Shown here: piece after piece, positions 8,416 through 18,567 of the stretch | Layout of the letters: each line of letters begins with the position of its first letter | Position numbering within the stretch: position 1 is the first letter of the stretch | NCBI RefSeq assembly: GCF_038050405.1 | Contig: NZ_CP150901.1 | Span: forward strand, 1,922,001-1,986,000 | Length of the DNA stretch: 64,000 nucleotides | Reading direction: 5' to 3' | Origin: Paraburkholderia sp. IMGN_8 | GTDB taxonomy: Bacteria > Pseudomonadota > Gammaproteobacteria > Burkholderiales > Burkholderiaceae | Made by a program: the position numbers and the translations under genes | Notes under the pieces: generated by a model | What the model was told of the DNA's origin: nothing | What the model saw: the letters and a program-made list of their open reading frames with translations, nothing else | The model's database searches: none

Positions 8416-9324
8416 ATGAAATTCGAATTGTTCAAGACGTTCTGGGGATTCGACGGCGGGCCACGGGACGCCGCACCGCTGGTGCGGGCCGCGGGCTTCG
8501 ACGGTATCGAGGCGCCGGTGCCGCCTGGCGCCGCCGATCGCGAAGCATTTGCGAACGCCATTGCCGACGAACGGCTCGCGTTCATCGCGGAGATCACGAC
8601 GGCCGGCAGTTACGTGCCGGAGCGTTCGGCCACGCCCGCCGATCATCTGCGCGATTTCGAAGAAAAGATCGTTTGGGGCAAGCCGCTCCAGCCGCGCTTT
8701 TTCAATGTGATGGCAGGCTGCGATGCATGGCCGGCCGCCACGCAAGTCGATTTCTTTGCGCGCGCGGTGGAGATCGCCGCGAAGCACGACGTGGTCTGCA
8801 GCTTCGAGACGCACCGCGGCCGCTCGTTCTACAACCCGTGGATCACACGCGATGTCGCGCGTGCCGTGCCTGAACTCAAGCTGACCTGCGACTTCAGTCA
8901 TTGGGTGTCGGTGTGCGAGCGTCTGCTCGATGGCGAATGGGACACGATTCTGGAGCTCGCACCTCACGCGCACCATTTGCATGGCCGCGTCGGCTATCCG
9001 CAAGGTCCGCAGGTTCCGCATCCAGCCGCGCCCGAATACGCCGACTGCCTTGCTTCGCACCAGCGGATCTGGGAGGTGTTATGGAACGCACAGATCGAGA
9101 AAGGCTATACAACTACCACGATGACGCCCGAGTTCGGCCCCGATGGTTATTTGCACACCTTGCCTTTCACGAACGCGCCGGTGGCCGATCTGTGGGAGAT
9201 CAACACGTGGATGGGGCGCGAAGAGCGGCGCCATCTCGCGGCGTTTCTCGCTGGGCGCGAGGCGCGGGCCGCTCTGCAACCCGAGCCGCGAATCGAATCG
9301 CACATTGAACCTCAGCATGCATAG
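8416..9324 (+). CDS. Sugar phosphate isomerase/epimerase-like TIM-barrel protein
   Basis: The 302-residue protein belongs to the xylose-isomerase-like TIM-barrel family. The four usual metal ligands can be placed at Glu131 (SFETHRGR), Asp159 (TCDFSHW), His189 (HHLHGRVG) and Glu239 (MTPEFGPDGY), so the divalent-metal active site looks intact. A strong AGGAGG site sits before the ATG. The next gene, an iron/2-oxoglutarate-type oxygenase, starts 10 bases after its stop, so both are one operon. The substrate is unknown. Members of this family isomerise, epimerise or dehydrate hydroxy or keto compounds. Its position between two guanidine riboswitches makes a guanidino compound worth testing. Confidence 0.8.
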   Translation: MKFELFKTFWGFDGGPRDAAPLVRAAGFDGIEAPVPPGAADREAFANAIADERLAFIAEITTAGSYVPERSATPADHLRDFEEKIVWGKPLQPRFFNVMAGCDAWPAATQVDFFARAVEIAAKHDVVCSFETHRGRSFYNPWITRDVARAVPELKLTCDFSHWVSVCERLLDGEWDTILELAPHAHHLHGRVGYPQGPQVPHPAAPEYADCLASHQRIWEVLWNAQIEKGYTTTTMTPEFGPDGYLHTLPFTNAPVADLWEINTWMGREERRHLAAFLAGREARAALQPEPRIESHIEPQHA

Positions 9325-9333
9325 GCAACCCTC

Positions 9334-10377
9334 ATGAGCCAAACCCATACCGGTTTCGACCGTTTGCCCGTCGTCGACGTCAGCGGACTCTTTAGCGATA
9401 ACGAAGACCAGCGCCTTGCAACCGCGCGCGAACTCGATCGCGCGGCGCGCGATGCCGGCTTCTTCTACGTTACCGGCCATCAGATCGCGCGCGAGCGGCA
9501 AGCCGCGCTCGTCGAGCATGCAAAACGTTTCTTTGCCGCGCCCGACGACTGGAAAATGCGCTACTACATCGGCAAATCGACCGCGCATCGAGGCTATGTG
9601 CCCGAAGGCGAGGAAGTGTTCGCAGGCGGCAAGCGCGACAGGAAGGAGGCGTTCGACACGGGCAGGGAACTGTCTGCCGACGATCCCGACGTGAAGGCCG
9701 GCACGCCGATGCTCGGGCCGAACCAGTGGCCGGATCAGCCGGGATTTCGCGAGGCGGTCGGCGGCTACTACGAAGCGGCCTTCGCGCTCGGCCGGGCCTT
9801 GTTCCGGGGCTTCTCGCTCGCGCTCGGCCTACCGGAATCGCATTTCGACACTTACTTGCACAAGCCGCCGAGCCAGTTGAGGCTCATCCACTATCCCGTC
9901 GATCCGTCCGCCGAAGACCGGCCGGGCATCGGCGCACATACCGACTACGAGTGCTTCACGATCCTGCTGCCGACAGCGCCCGGCCTCGAAGTAATGAACG
10001 GCGACGGCGAGTGGATCGATGCGCCGCCGCTCGACAACGCGTTCGTCGTGAACATCGGCGACATGCTGGAGGTCTGGACCGGCGGTGCCTACGTCGCAAC
10101 TTCGCATCGCGTGCGCAAGGTGAGGGAGGAGCGGTACTCGTTTCCGCTCTTCTTCGCGTGCGACTACCGCACGGTGGTCGCGCCGCTGCCGCAATTCGCG
10201 ACACCTGAAGCAGTGGCGAAATACCCACCGGTATCCGCGGGCGACCACCTGTTCGCGCAGACTGCACAGAGCTTTACTTATCTGAAGCAGCGCCTCGAAC
10301 GCGGCGAACTGGCGTTACCCGACGGCTCGAAGGCTTTGGCTAGCTTCGGGCAACAGGCGCGCTATGCGGCCGCCTGA
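9334..10377 (+). CDS. Isopenicillin N synthase-like Fe(II)/2-oxoglutarate-type oxygenase
   Basis: The 347-residue protein has the DIOX_N domain (LPVVDVSGLF at about 11-20) and a jelly-roll core. The iron facial triad is complete as His202, Asp204 and His258, and the RYS motif at 267-269 matches the Arg-x-Ser that holds the 2-oxoglutarate carboxylate. It should therefore be an active mononuclear iron oxygenase. A strong terminator follows at 10459-10498. Some enzymes of this superfamily release free guanidine from arginine or homoarginine (established for ethylene-forming enzyme and a plant homoarginine hydroxylase). The location beside guanidine-sensing RNAs makes a guanidine-linked substrate an attractive but unproven idea. 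Confidence 0.85.
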   Translation: MSQTHTGFDRLPVVDVSGLFSDNEDQRLATARELDRAARDAGFFYVTGHQIARERQAALVEHAKRFFAAPDDWKMRYYIGKSTAHRGYVPEGEEVFAGGKRDRKEAFDTGRELSADDPDVKAGTPMLGPNQWPDQPGFREAVGGYYEAAFALGRALFRGFSLALGLPESHFDTYLHKPPSQLRLIHYPVDPSAEDRPGIGAHTDYECFTILLPTAPGLEVMNGDGEWIDAPPLDNAFVVNIGDMLEVWTGGAYVATSHRVRKVREERYSFPLFFACDYRTVVAPLPQFATPEAVAKYPPVSAGDHLFAQTAQSFTYLKQRLERGELALPDGSKALASFGQQARYAAA

Positions 10378-10458
10378 GCGCTGCGGAGATGGATCGATGT
10401 CGCGTCAGTCGCGTCAGTGAGCCATCCCCACAAGCAAACCCTCTCAGCAGGTTTGCCA

Positions 10459-10498
10459 CAGCGGCGCCGCCCAGCTCATAGGCGGCGCCGCTGTTTTT
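10459..10498 (+). terminator. Rho-independent terminator
   Basis: CAGCGGCGCCGCC (10459-10471) pairs with GGCGGCGCCGCTG (10481-10493), a 13-bp GC-rich stem followed by TTTTT. It ends the TIM-barrel/oxygenase operon and insulates it from the guanidine operon downstream. Confidence 0.85.
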
Positions 10499-10809
10499 GC
10501 AGTTCGATGAAACGTACCGACAGCAGTGCATAGAGCGTGCGGCGAATGGTGGCAAGCATGGACATGGTCGGATGAGCAGGTTGGTTGGAGCAGCGCTGTA
10601 TTAAGCAACCACCATGCCGTTATGTGCAGCCATACGCCGCGTGGAACAAGCGAGGCGTTCAGCCCAATCGTGGTGCCCGAAGCATTCAAGTGGTGCGCAA
10701 TCGCGCTGCGCCAGGGTGCGTGCGCCACTTGCCGATACCTGCCGCGTAGAACCGCTAACAACATCCAATCCCTTGCCGGCGATACGTTTGAGCGTCGACA
10801 ACGCCGCGC
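10499..10809. other. Intergenic stretch without a recognised gene
   Basis: Between the terminator and the sigma-54-type promoter lie about 310 bases with no frame that has a good start and recognisable product. An imperfect inverted repeat TGGTGC/GCGCCA (about 10691-10714) lies roughly 100 bases upstream of the promoter, where an enhancer-binding activator could sit. It does not match the NtrC consensus spacing. Confidence 0.35.
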
Positions 10810-10825
10810 TGGCACGCAACTCGCT
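10810..10825 (+). promoter_or_regulatory. Sigma-54 (RpoN) promoter candidate ahead of riboswitch B
   Basis: The plus strand reads TGGCAC-GCAAC-TCGC-T, with the -24 element perfect and the GG-N10-GC spacing correct. Transcription would start near 10836, about 35 bases before the aptamer. Confidence 0.7.
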
Positions 10826-10871
10826 TAACAACGCAGCGAGAGGTGCGAAGTAATTTGCATCATCTTCAGGA

Positions 10872-10998
10872 TCGCTAGGGTTCCGGTCGTACCGCTTCAA
10901 TGCGCGCACGATGCCTGGTCCGAGAGCAATCCGGTCTTGCCGTTCACCTTCTTTCAAGGCGCCGGCGAGGCTCCACGGAGGGATAAAAGCCCGGGAGG
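10872..10998 (+). ncRNA. Guanidine-I (ykkC) riboswitch, copy B
   Basis: The plus strand carries CTAGGGTTCCGG at 10875-10886, CTGGTCCGAGAG at 10915-10926 and ACGGAGGGATAAAAGCCCGG at 10975-10994, followed by GAGG. These are the same three conserved blocks, in the same order, as in copy A. It sits in the leader of the operon of two DUF1989 genes, the biotin carboxylase, the allophanate hydrolase and the ABC permease and ATPase. This is direct evidence that the operon responds to guanidine. Confidence 0.93.
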
Positions 10999-11033
10999 TC
11001 GCGATGTCGGTCAATCGCCCTCTCATGCTTTTT
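10996..11033 (+). promoter_or_regulatory. Riboswitch expression-platform hairpin with T tract
   Basis: AGG (10996-10998) and GCGAT (11001-11005) can pair with ATCGC (11014-11018) and CCT (11019-11021), and TTTTT follows at 11029-11033. As in copy A, the hairpin borrows the 3' strand of the aptamer, as expected for a transcription-terminating switch that opens when guanidine binds. Confidence 0.55.
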
Positions 11034-11056
11034 CCCAACCGATACCTGGAGCCTCC

Positions 11057-11812
11057 ATGTCGACGCAATCCCCAGTCGATCTCGCACCAATCCCGCACGT
11101 GTTGTGGGAAACGGTGATTCCTGCCGGCACCCACTGGTCCGGCGTGCTGCGCCGTGGCATCGCATTGCGCATCGTCGATCCCGAAGGTGGCGCGAATCTG
11201 GCCGCGCTCTTCTACCGGCACGACGATCTCCTCGAACGCTACAACATGGCCGATACGCTCAAGGCGCAGCACACCGCGCATCTGACGCGAGGCCACGTGC
11301 TGTATTCGGACATGGGCCGCGTCATGGCGTCGATCACCGCCGACACGCTCGGCTGGCACGATCCGCTCGGCGGCGTGGGCGACGCGGCGCTGTTCGCGAG
11401 CAAGTACGGCGTGACCCGCTATCAGGACGAGCGCAACGCGATGGTTCGCAACGGCCGCGACAGCCTGCTGCTCGAACTCGCCAAGCACGGACTCGGCACG
11501 CGCGATCTGGTGGCCAACATCAACTTCTTCAGCAAGCTCGCCTCTGACGAGGACGGCTCGCTTACGTTCGTACCGCATCACTCGCCGGCCGGCGCGGCGT
11601 TCGATCTGCGCTTCGAAATGAACACGCTCGCTGCGTTTTCGAGCGCACCGCATCCGTTCGACCCTTCATCCGAATACGAACCGAGGCCCGTCAAGCTGAT
11701 CGCGTACCGCGCGTATGCAACTGACGCCGCCGTACCGGCCGACGACCCATGCCGCGCAGCGTGTCCCGAGAATGAGCGCGGCTTCGTCAACACCGATCGT
11801 CTGTTCGTTTAA
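11057..11812 (+). CDS. DUF1989 protein, urea-amidolyase-associated type 1; likely carboxyguanidine deiminase subunit
   Basis: The 251-residue protein is one of the paired DUF1989 proteins that accompany urea-carboxylase-like enzymes. Marker segments include [20 protein letters not shown] near the N terminus, [20 protein letters not shown] near residue 50, and a Cys-containing end [19 protein letters not shown]. In guanidine-degrading bacteria the pair forms carboxyguanidine deiminase (CgdAB), which turns carboxyguanidine into allophanate with release of ammonia (published work on guanidine carboxylase systems). The ATG at 11057 follows the riboswitch leader, and the second DUF1989 gene starts 11 bases after its stop. 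The riboswitch supports a role on guanidine rather than urea. Confidence 0.85.
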   Translation: MSTQSPVDLAPIPHVLWETVIPAGTHWSGVLRRGIALRIVDPEGGANLAALFYRHDDLLERYNMADTLKAQHTAHLTRGHVLYSDMGRVMASITADTLGWHDPLGGVGDAALFASKYGVTRYQDERNAMVRNGRDSLLLELAKHGLGTRDLVANINFFSKLASDEDGSLTFVPHHSPAGAAFDLRFEMNTLAAFSSAPHPFDPSSEYEPRPVKLIAYRAYATDAAVPADDPCRAACPENERGFVNTDRLFV

Positions 11813-11823
11813 GGAGACCCGCG

Positions 11824-12480
11824 ATGCCTATCATCGAAAGCAAGCTCGATATCCGTCATGCGGTCTACGACCTCACGCTGCCGTCCGGCGAACCGTGGCT
11901 GCACGAAGTGCGGCGCGGACAGTTCTTCCGCATTCTCGATCTGGACGGCAACCAGGCCGTCGACACGTTGTTCTACAACACCGCCGATCCGCTCGAACGT
12001 TATAGCGGACAGGACACGATTCGCGCGCAACGCAATCTGTACCTGTCGGCAGGCAGCGTGCTGATGTCGAACCTCGGCAAGCCGATGCTGACCATCGTTG
12101 CAGACACCTGCGGGCGGCACGACACGCTCGGCGGCGCCTGCGCGGCCGAGAGCAACACAGTCCGCTATGCGCTCGACAAGCGCCACATGCATAGCTGCCG
12201 CGACAGTTTTCTGCATGCGATCACGCATTGCACCTGCGGCGTGGGCACGCAACTGACCAAGCGCGACATCGTCAGCAACATCAACTTTTTCATGAACGTG
12301 CCGGTGACGCCGCTTGGCAAGCTGACCTTCGAGGACGGTATTTCGGCGCCGGGCAAATACGTCGAGATGCGCGCCGACATGGACGTGACCGTGCTGATCT
12401 CGAACTGTCCGCAGTTGAACAATCCATGCAACGGCTACAACCCGACGCCCGTGCGACTGACCATCTGGGATGCCCAATGA
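11824..12480 (+). CDS. DUF1989 protein, urea-amidolyase-associated type 2; likely carboxyguanidine deiminase subunit
   Basis: The 218-residue protein is the shorter partner of the DUF1989 pair. It has the [20 protein letters not shown] opening, [18 protein letters not shown] near residue 55, and a His/Cys cluster [12 protein letters not shown] with ITHCTCG near residues 121-141 that could bind zinc. An AGGAGA ribosome-binding site precedes the ATG. Its stop overlaps the carboxylase start (ATGA), which implies translational coupling. It should form a heteromeric carboxyguanidine deiminase with its neighbour. Which of the two matches CgdA and which CgdB is not decided here. Confidence 0.85.
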   Translation: MPIIESKLDIRHAVYDLTLPSGEPWLHEVRRGQFFRILDLDGNQAVDTLFYNTADPLERYSGQDTIRAQRNLYLSAGSVLMSNLGKPMLTIVADTCGRHDTLGGACAAESNTVRYALDKRHMHSCRDSFLHAITHCTCGVGTQLTKRDIVSNINFFMNVPVTPLGKLTFEDGISAPGKYVEMRADMDVTVLISNCPQLNNPCNGYNPTPVRLTIWDAQ

Positions 12481-15400
12481 GATTCCACAAAGTCCTGATT
12501 GCCAATCGCGGTGAAATTGCCTGCCGCGTGATTCGCACGCTCAAGCGTCTCGGCATCGCATCGGTCGCGGTCTATTCGGAAGCCGATCGCCACGCGATGC
12601 ATGTGATGCTCGCCGACGAAGCGGTCTGCATCGGCCCGGCAGTCGCGGCCGGCAGCTATCTGAACAGCGCCGCGATACTCGACGCGGCGCGTGCGACCGG
12701 CGCGAGCGCGGTGCATCCTGGTTATGGGTTCCTGTCCGAAAACGCCGCATTCGCGCAGGCTTGCGAAGACGCGGGCATTCGCTTCATCGGCCCGCGCCCC
12801 GCACAGATGCGCGAATTCGGCCTCAAGCACACCGCACGGGCGTTGGCGCAGGCAAACGATGTCGCGCTGCTGCCCGGCACCGGTTTGCTGCCCGACGTGG
12901 CCGCCGCGCTGCATGAAGCCGCCGCGATCGGCTATCCGGTGATGCTGAAAAGCACGGCGGGCGGCGGGGGCATCGGCATGTCGCTGTGTCGCGACGCGGC
13001 GCAACTGGAGGCGGTGTTCGCATCGGTCGCGCGGCTCGGCGAAGCGAACTTTGCGAATGCCGGTGTCTACCTCGAGAAGTTCGTCGAGAACGCGCGCCAC
13101 ATCGAAGTGCAGATTTTCGGCGACGGCCGTGGCGGCGTGCTTGCGCTCGGCGAACGCGATTGCTCGGTGCAGCGGCGCAATCAGAAAGTGATCGAGGAAA
13201 CGCCCGCACCGGGTTTGACCGATGCGGAGCGCGCGGAGCTGCATGCAAACGCCGTGCGTTTGGCTCAAGCGGTGAAGTATGAATCCGCCGGTACCGTCGA
13301 GTTCGTATTCGATGCCGATACGCGCCGCTTTTATTTCCTCGAAGTGAACACGCGGTTGCAGGTCGAGCATTGCGTGACAGAAGAAGTGACCGGTATCGAT
13401 CTGGTCGAGTGGATGATTCGCCAGGCTGAAGGCGAACTTGCACCGCTCGACACGCTTGCACCCGCGCAGAGCGGCGCGAGTATTCAGGTGCGTTTATATG
13501 CGGAAGACCCGCATAAACAGTTCCAACCCAGCGCCGGTGTGCTGACGCACGTGGCGTTCGCCGGCCATGCACGGGTCGACACATGGGTCGACGCCGGCAC
13601 CGAAGTCAGCGCGTTCTACGATCCGTTGCTCGCGAAGATCATCGTCAAGGGTGCAACACGCGATGCCGCGCTTGCCGCGTTGCGCAGCGCTTTGGACAAG
13701 ACGCAGCTCTACGGGATCGAAACGAACCTCGACTATCTGCGTGCGATCGCCGGTTCGGATACGTTCGCGCGCGGAGTACAGACAACCGCATTCCTGTCAC
13801 GCTTCATGTTCGCGCCGCACACCATCGACGTGCTCGACGGCGGCGTGCAAACCACGGTGCAGCAAACACCGGGGCGCACCGGCTACTGGGACATCGGCGT
13901 GCCGCCGTCCGGCCCGATGGACGATCTGTCATTCCGGCTCGCCAACGAACTGCTCGGCAATCCGGCCGACGCGGCGGGGCTTGAATGCGCGATGGTCGGC
14001 GCGACACTGCGCTTCAACACGGCGACGCTGTTCGTGCTCGGCGGCGCGCCGCTCGCCGCTACCCTGGACGGCGAGCCGGTCGTGCTGTGGCGAGTCACGC
14101 GGGCGCCGGCCGGTTCGGTGCTGAAGCTCGGCGGCGTGACCGGCGCCGGCATGCGTGCATGCCTCGCGCTCAAAGGCGGCTTGCAGGTGCCGGACTACCT
14201 CGGCAGCAAGGCGACGTTCACGCTCGGCCAGTTCGGCGGCCACGCCGGGCGCGCATTGCGCAAAGGCGACGTACTGCATCTTGCCGCCGATGCAGGCCGT
14301 GGCGAAGCGGGCGCGCAACTCGATCCCGCGCGCGTGCCGGTGCTGACGCACGACTGGCTGCTAGGCGTGCTCGACGGTCCGCACGGCGCGCCGGATTTCT
14401 TCACGCCGGACGACATCGCGATGCTGTACGGCACGCGCTGGACGGTCCACTACAACTCGAGCCGCACGGGCGTCCGCCTGATCGGCCCGAAACCGCAGTG
14501 GGCCCGCACGGATGGCGGCGAAGCGGGGCTGCATCCGTCGAATATTCACGACAACGCGTATGCGGTCGGCGCGGTCGATTTCACCGGCGACATGCCGGTG
14601 ATCCTCGGCCCGGACGGTCCGAGCCTCGGCGGTTTCGTGTGTCCAGTGACCGTGGTTGGTGACGAGTTGTGGAAGCTCGGACAGTTGCGGCCAGGCGATA
14701 CGGTGCGGTTCGAGCCGGTGCGTGTGCAGAAGACGCTGTCCGCGCCGAAGCTTGTCGCCAACGAACACGATTGCATCCTCTACCGCGATCCCGCAGCAGG
14801 CGAGGGCACAGGCGTGGTCTACCGACGCTCCGGCGATCAGAACGTGCTGGTCGAATACGGCCCACTCGTGCTGGATCTGAATCTGCGATTTCGCGTGCAT
14901 GCGCTGATGAACTGGCTCGATGCACACCGGCTGCCGGGGATCGTCGATCTGACGCCGGGCATCCGTTCGCTGCAAGTGCATTTCGATCGCCGCATTCTGT
15001 CGTGCGACACCTTGCTCGCGCATCTTCAGCAAGCCGAGCGCGAATTGCCTGCCGTCGCCGATATGCGCGTGCCGAATCGCATCGTGCACCTGCCGCTGTC
15101 GTGGGACGACCCGTCCACGCGTATCGCGATCGAGCGCTACATGCAATCGGTGCGGCCGGACGCGCCGTGGTGCCCGAGCAATATCGAGTTCATTCGCCGT
15201 ATCAACGGGCTTGACAGCATCGACGACGTGAAGCGCATCGTGTTCGATGCGCGCTATCTGGTGATGGGCCTCGGCGACGTCTATCTCGGTGCGCCGGTGG
15301 CAACGCCGCTCGATCCGCGTCACCGGCTCGTCACGACCAAATACAACCCGGCGCGCACATGGACGCCGGAGAACGCGGTGGGGATCGGCGGCGCGTATCT

Positions 15401-16076
15401 GTGCGTGTACGGCATGGAAGGGCCGGGCGGCTATCAGTTCGTCGGCCGCACCGTGCAGATGTGGAACCGCTATCGCACCACACGTGAGTTCGAAGCGGGC
15501 AAGCCGTGGCTGCTGCGGTTTTTCGACGAGATCCGCTTCTACGAAGTCAGCGAGGCCGAGCTTGCCGAACTGCGCGCCGATTTCATCGCGGGCCGCGCGA
15601 GCCTGAGGATCGAGGAATCGATGTTCGACCTCGGCGCGTACAACCGCTTCCTGCAAGACGAGGCCGAGTCGATTGCGGCGTTCAAGACCTCGCAGCAGGC
15701 GGCGTTCGACGAAGAGCGCGAGCGCTGGCATGCCGCGGGGCAAGCCGAGTACGTCGGCGAGCCCGGCAGCGACGCGCGCTCGCCGGTGGGCGGCACGCCG
15801 GAAGACGTGCTGACGGCCGGCCAGCACAGCATCGTCGCCGACGTGTCCGGCAGCGTGTGGAAGCTGCTCGTCAGCGAGGGCGAGCGCGTGATTGAAGGAC
15901 AGGTGGTCGCGATCGTCGAATCGATGAAGATGGAAGTGTCCGTTGCCGTCACTGAAGACGGCGTGATCGAAACGATCGATTGTGCGCCGGGCGCGGCTGT
16001 TGTCGCGGGTCAGCGGTTGATGACGATGCGTGCGGGCGTTGCGGCCGGCGCCACAGAGGAGGTGACGTGCAAATGA
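12477..16076 (+). CDS. Guanidine carboxylase (urea-carboxylase family, biotin-dependent)
   Basis: The 1199-residue enzyme has the full single-chain layout. A biotin carboxylase N-domain (1-110, starting [18 protein letters not shown]) is followed by an ATP-grasp domain with the glycine-rich loop [11 protein letters not shown] near 160 and the [10 protein letters not shown] motif near 290, and a biotin carboxylase C-domain to about 445. KipA/AHS2- and KipI/AHS1-like carboxyltransferase domains span about 480-1060. A biotinyl domain follows with VESMKMEVS, biotin lysine near 1151. The family carboxylates urea or guanidine with ATP and bicarbonate. A guanidine-I riboswitch, the two deiminase-like genes and a dedicated ABC importer argue for guanidine. 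Sequence alone cannot exclude some urea activity. It overlaps its neighbours by four bases on both sides. Confidence 0.88.
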   Translation: MRFHKVLIANRGEIACRVIRTLKRLGIASVAVYSEADRHAMHVMLADEAVCIGPAVAAGSYLNSAAILDAARATGASAVHPGYGFLSENAAFAQACEDAGIRFIGPRPAQMREFGLKHTARALAQANDVALLPGTGLLPDVAAALHEAAAIGYPVMLKSTAGGGGIGMSLCRDAAQLEAVFASVARLGEANFANAGVYLEKFVENARHIEVQIFGDGRGGVLALGERDCSVQRRNQKVIEETPAPGLTDAERAELHANAVRLAQAVKYESAGTVEFVFDADTRRFYFLEVNTRLQVEHCVTEEVTGIDLVEWMIRQAEGELAPLDTLAPAQSGASIQVRLYAEDPHKQFQPSAGVLTHVAFAGHARVDTWVDAGTEVSAFYDPLLAKIIVKGATRDAALAALRSALDKTQLYGIETNLDYLRAIAGSDTFARGVQTTAFLSRFMFAPHTIDVLDGGVQTTVQQTPGRTGYWDIGVPPSGPMDDLSFRLANELLGNPADAAGLECAMVGATLRFNTATLFVLGGAPLAATLDGEPVVLWRVTRAPAGSVLKLGGVTGAGMRACLALKGGLQVPDYLGSKATFTLGQFGGHAGRALRKGDVLHLAADAGRGEAGAQLDPARVPVLTHDWLLGVLDGPHGAPDFFTPDDIAMLYGTRWTVHYNSSRTGVRLIGPKPQWARTDGGEAGLHPSNIHDNAYAVGAVDFTGDMPVILGPDGPSLGGFVCPVTVVGDELWKLGQLRPGDTVRFEPVRVQKTLSAPKLVANEHDCILYRDPAAGEGTGVVYRRSGDQNVLVEYGPLVLDLNLRFRVHALMNWLDAHRLPGIVDLTPGIRSLQVHFDRRILSCDTLLAHLQQAERELPAVADMRVPNRIVHLPLSWDDPSTRIAIERYMQSVRPDAPWCPSNIEFIRRINGLDSIDDVKRIVFDARYLVMGLGDVYLGAPVATPLDPRHRLVTTKYNPARTWTPENAVGIGGAYLCVYGMEGPGGYQFVGRTVQMWNRYRTTREFEAGKPWLLRFFDEIRFYEVSEAELAELRADFIAGRASLRIEESMFDLGAYNRFLQDEAESIAAFKTSQQAAFDEERERWHAAGQAEYVGEPGSDARSPVGGTPEDVLTAGQHSIVADVSGSVWKLLVSEGERVIEGQVVAIVESMKMEVSVAVTEDGVIETIDCAPGAAVVAGQRLMTMRAGVAAGATEEVTCK

Positions 16077-17557
16077 AACCATATGACGATCTATTCGAGT
16101 CGATGTCGATTACGTCGCTGCAGGCGCGTTACCGCGCTGGCAGTCTCACCCCGGCGCAACTGGTCGAGGCGATCGCCGCGCGCACGTCGGGAGACGATCC
16201 GCATCACGCATGGATTCGCCCGTTGACCCGCGACGAGATGATGCGCTACGCCGACGCGCTCGAAGGCCGCGAGATGGACACGTTGCCGCTCTATGGCATT
16301 CCGTTCGCGATCAAGGACAACATCGATCTGGCCGGCGTGCCGACCACAGCCGCTTGCCCGGCGTATGCGTATCGGCCCGAGCAAAGCGCAGCGGTGGTCG
16401 AGCGGCTGATTGCGGCCGGCGCGATTCCGATCGGCAAGACCAACCTCGATCAGTTCGCGACCGGTTTGTCCGGGCAGCGCTCGCCGCACGGCGCGTGCCG
16501 CAACGCGCTCGATCCGCGTTACGCGTCGGGGGGCTCCAGTTCCGGGTCGGCTGTAACGGTTGCGCTCGGTCTCGCGGCGTTTTCGCTGGGCACCGACACG
16601 GCCGGCTCGGGACGTGTGCCCGCCGCGTTTCACGGCTTGCTCGGACTGAAGCCGACCAAGGGCGTGCTGAGTACGCTGGGTGTGGTGCCGGCGTGCAAGT
16701 CACTCGATTGCGTGTCGATCTTCGCGCGCTCGGCGGACGACGCGCAACGTGTGTTCGACGTTGCACGCGGCGTGGCGCAAGGCGACCCGTATGCGCGTGA
16801 ATGGCAGCCTCTGCAGAAGCCGCGCGAGTCGGCGTCGCGGGAATCTCAGCCGTCTCTGCGCGGCGTGCGCTTCGGCGTGCCGCGCGCAAGCCAGCTCGAA
16901 TTCTTCGGCGACACCTCATACGCGAAGGCGTTCGACGCCGCCCTGACACGCTTGCGTTCAGCCGGCGCGGAACTGATCGAAATCGACTTCGAGCCGTTCC
17001 TTGCGACCGCACGCCTGCTGTACGAGGGACCGTGGGTGGCCGAGCGGCTCGCCGCGATTCGCGAGTTCGCCGACGCGCAGCCGCACGCGTTGCATCCTGT
17101 GATACGCGAGATCATTGGCGGCGCGGCACGCTGGAGCGCGGCGGATGCGTTCGCCGCCTTCGACCGGCTGGCCGTCTTGCGCATGCAGACCGGTGAAGTC
17201 TGGCAAACCATCGATGCGATCGTCACGCCGACTTCGGCGACGACCGCGACCGTCGACGAACTGGAGGCGGACCCGATTCGCGTCAACTCGCGCTTCGGCT
17301 ACTACACGAACTTTGTCAATCTGCTCGATCTGTCCGCGCTTGCCGTGCCGGCGGGCGTCTGCGCGGACGGCCGGCATGCCGGGCTGCCGTTCGGCATAAC
17401 GTTCGTTGGGCGCGCGCATCAGGATGCCGTGCTGCTCGATCTGGCCCGTGCCTGGCTCGGCGAGGCGGCGCAGGATCGGACGCATGCGCATGCCACTCGA
17501 TCACCCGCAACCAGCGCAACCGAACGATGCCTCGGAGAATCCCATGACAGTGATTAA
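16073..17557 (+). CDS. atzF: Allophanate hydrolase, amidase domain only
   Basis: The 494-residue amidase-signature enzyme splits allophanate as the last step of the pathway. The catalytic triad is visible as Lys81 (FAIKDNID), Ser155 (YASGGSSSG) and Ser179 ([11 protein letters not shown]). The spacing of 74 and 98 residues from the lysine is the same as reported for AtzF of Pseudomonas ADP. Full-length AtzF proteins carry a further C-terminal domain of about 130 residues. Here the chain instead ends in a short low-complexity tail after LARAWLGEA. The missing domain is encoded separately at 4442-4987. An AGAGGAGG site precedes the ATG, which overlaps the carboxylase stop, and the permease start lies inside its last 14 bases. 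Confidence 0.9.
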   Translation: MKPYDDLFESMSITSLQARYRAGSLTPAQLVEAIAARTSGDDPHHAWIRPLTRDEMMRYADALEGREMDTLPLYGIPFAIKDNIDLAGVPTTAACPAYAYRPEQSAAVVERLIAAGAIPIGKTNLDQFATGLSGQRSPHGACRNALDPRYASGGSSSGSAVTVALGLAAFSLGTDTAGSGRVPAAFHGLLGLKPTKGVLSTLGVVPACKSLDCVSIFARSADDAQRVFDVARGVAQGDPYAREWQPLQKPRESASRESQPSLRGVRFGVPRASQLEFFGDTSYAKAFDAALTRLRSAGAELIEIDFEPFLATARLLYEGPWVAERLAAIREFADAQPHALHPVIREIIGGAARWSAADAFAAFDRLAVLRMQTGEVWQTIDAIVTPTSATTATVDELEADPIRVNSRFGYYTNFVNLLDLSALAVPAGVCADGRHAGLPFGITFVGRAHQDAVLLDLARAWLGEAAQDRTHAHATRSPATSATERCLGESHDSD

Positions 17558-18515
17558 CAGGACCGAATGGTTCGCGGTGCGCCGTGAACTTTCCCTGCGG
17601 GGCAAGTGGTTATTGGGCGCCGGCTCGTTCTTGCTGCCGTTGTTCGTGTGGTGCATTGTCAGCTACGTGCCGTTCGTCTGGCATCCTCAGGTGCTGATCG
17701 AGCGGCCGGGCAGCGTCGACTATTTCCAGCCCGGCATGCGGGTCGACAAGGAAGTGTTTGCCGACGAGCTAGCTCATGCGCGTGACGCTCATACCGCATT
17801 ACCGACGGGCGAGCCGGTCAACCCGGTGTATCTGCCTGCTCCGCACGAGGTGTTGCGCGCGTTCTACACGGCGTTCACGACGCCGCCCGCCTCGCGCGAC
17901 GGCGTGTGGCTGCACCAAAGCCTGTGGCACAGCATCCAGATCATCTTCTGGGGCTTTGTGGTGTCGTCGGTGGTCGGCGTGCCGATCGGCATTGTTTGCG
18001 GCACTTACAGCGCGATCGCGCGCTTGCAGGAGCCTTTTTTCGAGTTCTTCCGCTACTTGCCGGCGCCCGCGTTCGGCGCGCTGATGGTCGCGATACTCGG
18101 CATTTACGATGCGCCCAAGATCGCCATCATTGTGATCGGCACGTTGTTCCAGCAGGTGCTGATCGTCGCGAACACGACGCGCAAGCTCGAATACGGCCTG
18201 TTCGAGGCGGCGATGACGCTCGGCACGAAGAAACTCAAGCTGCTCACGCATGTGGTGATTCCTGGCATCCTGCCGGACCTGTACCGTGACCAGCGCATTC
18301 TGCTCGGCTGGGCGTGGACTTATCTGATCGTCGCGGAACTGGTCGGCACCAGTTCGGGCATCACCTGGTACATCACCCAGCAGGCCCGCTACGAGCACTT
18401 CGAGAACGTGTACGCGGCGATCATGATGATCGGCATCATCGGACTCGGCACCGATCTCGTGCTGGCGTTCGCCGGCCGCAAGCTGTTTCCGTGGGACCGC
18501 ACGCTGAAGGCGTAG
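17544..18515 (+). CDS. ABC transporter permease (nitrate/taurine type), guanidine operon
   Basis: The 323-residue membrane protein has a first transmembrane segment near residues 23-43, a periplasmic stretch of about 75 residues, and a binding-protein-dependent permease domain. The EAA loop, which couples to the ATPase, is seen as [25 protein letters not shown] near residues 215-239. The ATG at 17544 lies 14 bases inside the allophanate hydrolase gene, so the two are translationally coupled. It should pair with the ATPase that follows and with the riboswitch-controlled binding protein at 6432-7475 as an importer for guanidine or a close relative. Confidence 0.85.
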   Translation: MTVINRTEWFAVRRELSLRGKWLLGAGSFLLPLFVWCIVSYVPFVWHPQVLIERPGSVDYFQPGMRVDKEVFADELAHARDAHTALPTGEPVNPVYLPAPHEVLRAFYTAFTTPPASRDGVWLHQSLWHSIQIIFWGFVVSSVVGVPIGIVCGTYSAIARLQEPFFEFFRYLPAPAFGALMVAILGIYDAPKIAIIVIGTLFQQVLIVANTTRKLEYGLFEAAMTLGTKKLKLLTHVVIPGILPDLYRDQRILLGWAWTYLIVAELVGTSSGITWYITQQARYEHFENVYAAIMMIGIIGLGTDLVLAFAGRKLFPWDRTLKA

Positions 18516-18567
18516 CGCGCACGCTTGTGCTCCCTGGCTTATTGCACCGTATTCAAAGGACTTGATC

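Noticed and set aside
14361-16082. 573-codon open frame on the minus strand opposite the carboxylase
   Set aside because: It is rich in Arg, His and Ala, lacks any known family, and lies wholly opposite a well-supported gene. It is a by-product of GC-rich codon use.
12477-17557. Naming the carboxylase/hydrolase pair as urea amidolyase
   Set aside because: The guanidine-I riboswitch in the leader and the paired DUF1989 genes point to guanidine. Family resemblance alone cannot separate the two substrates.
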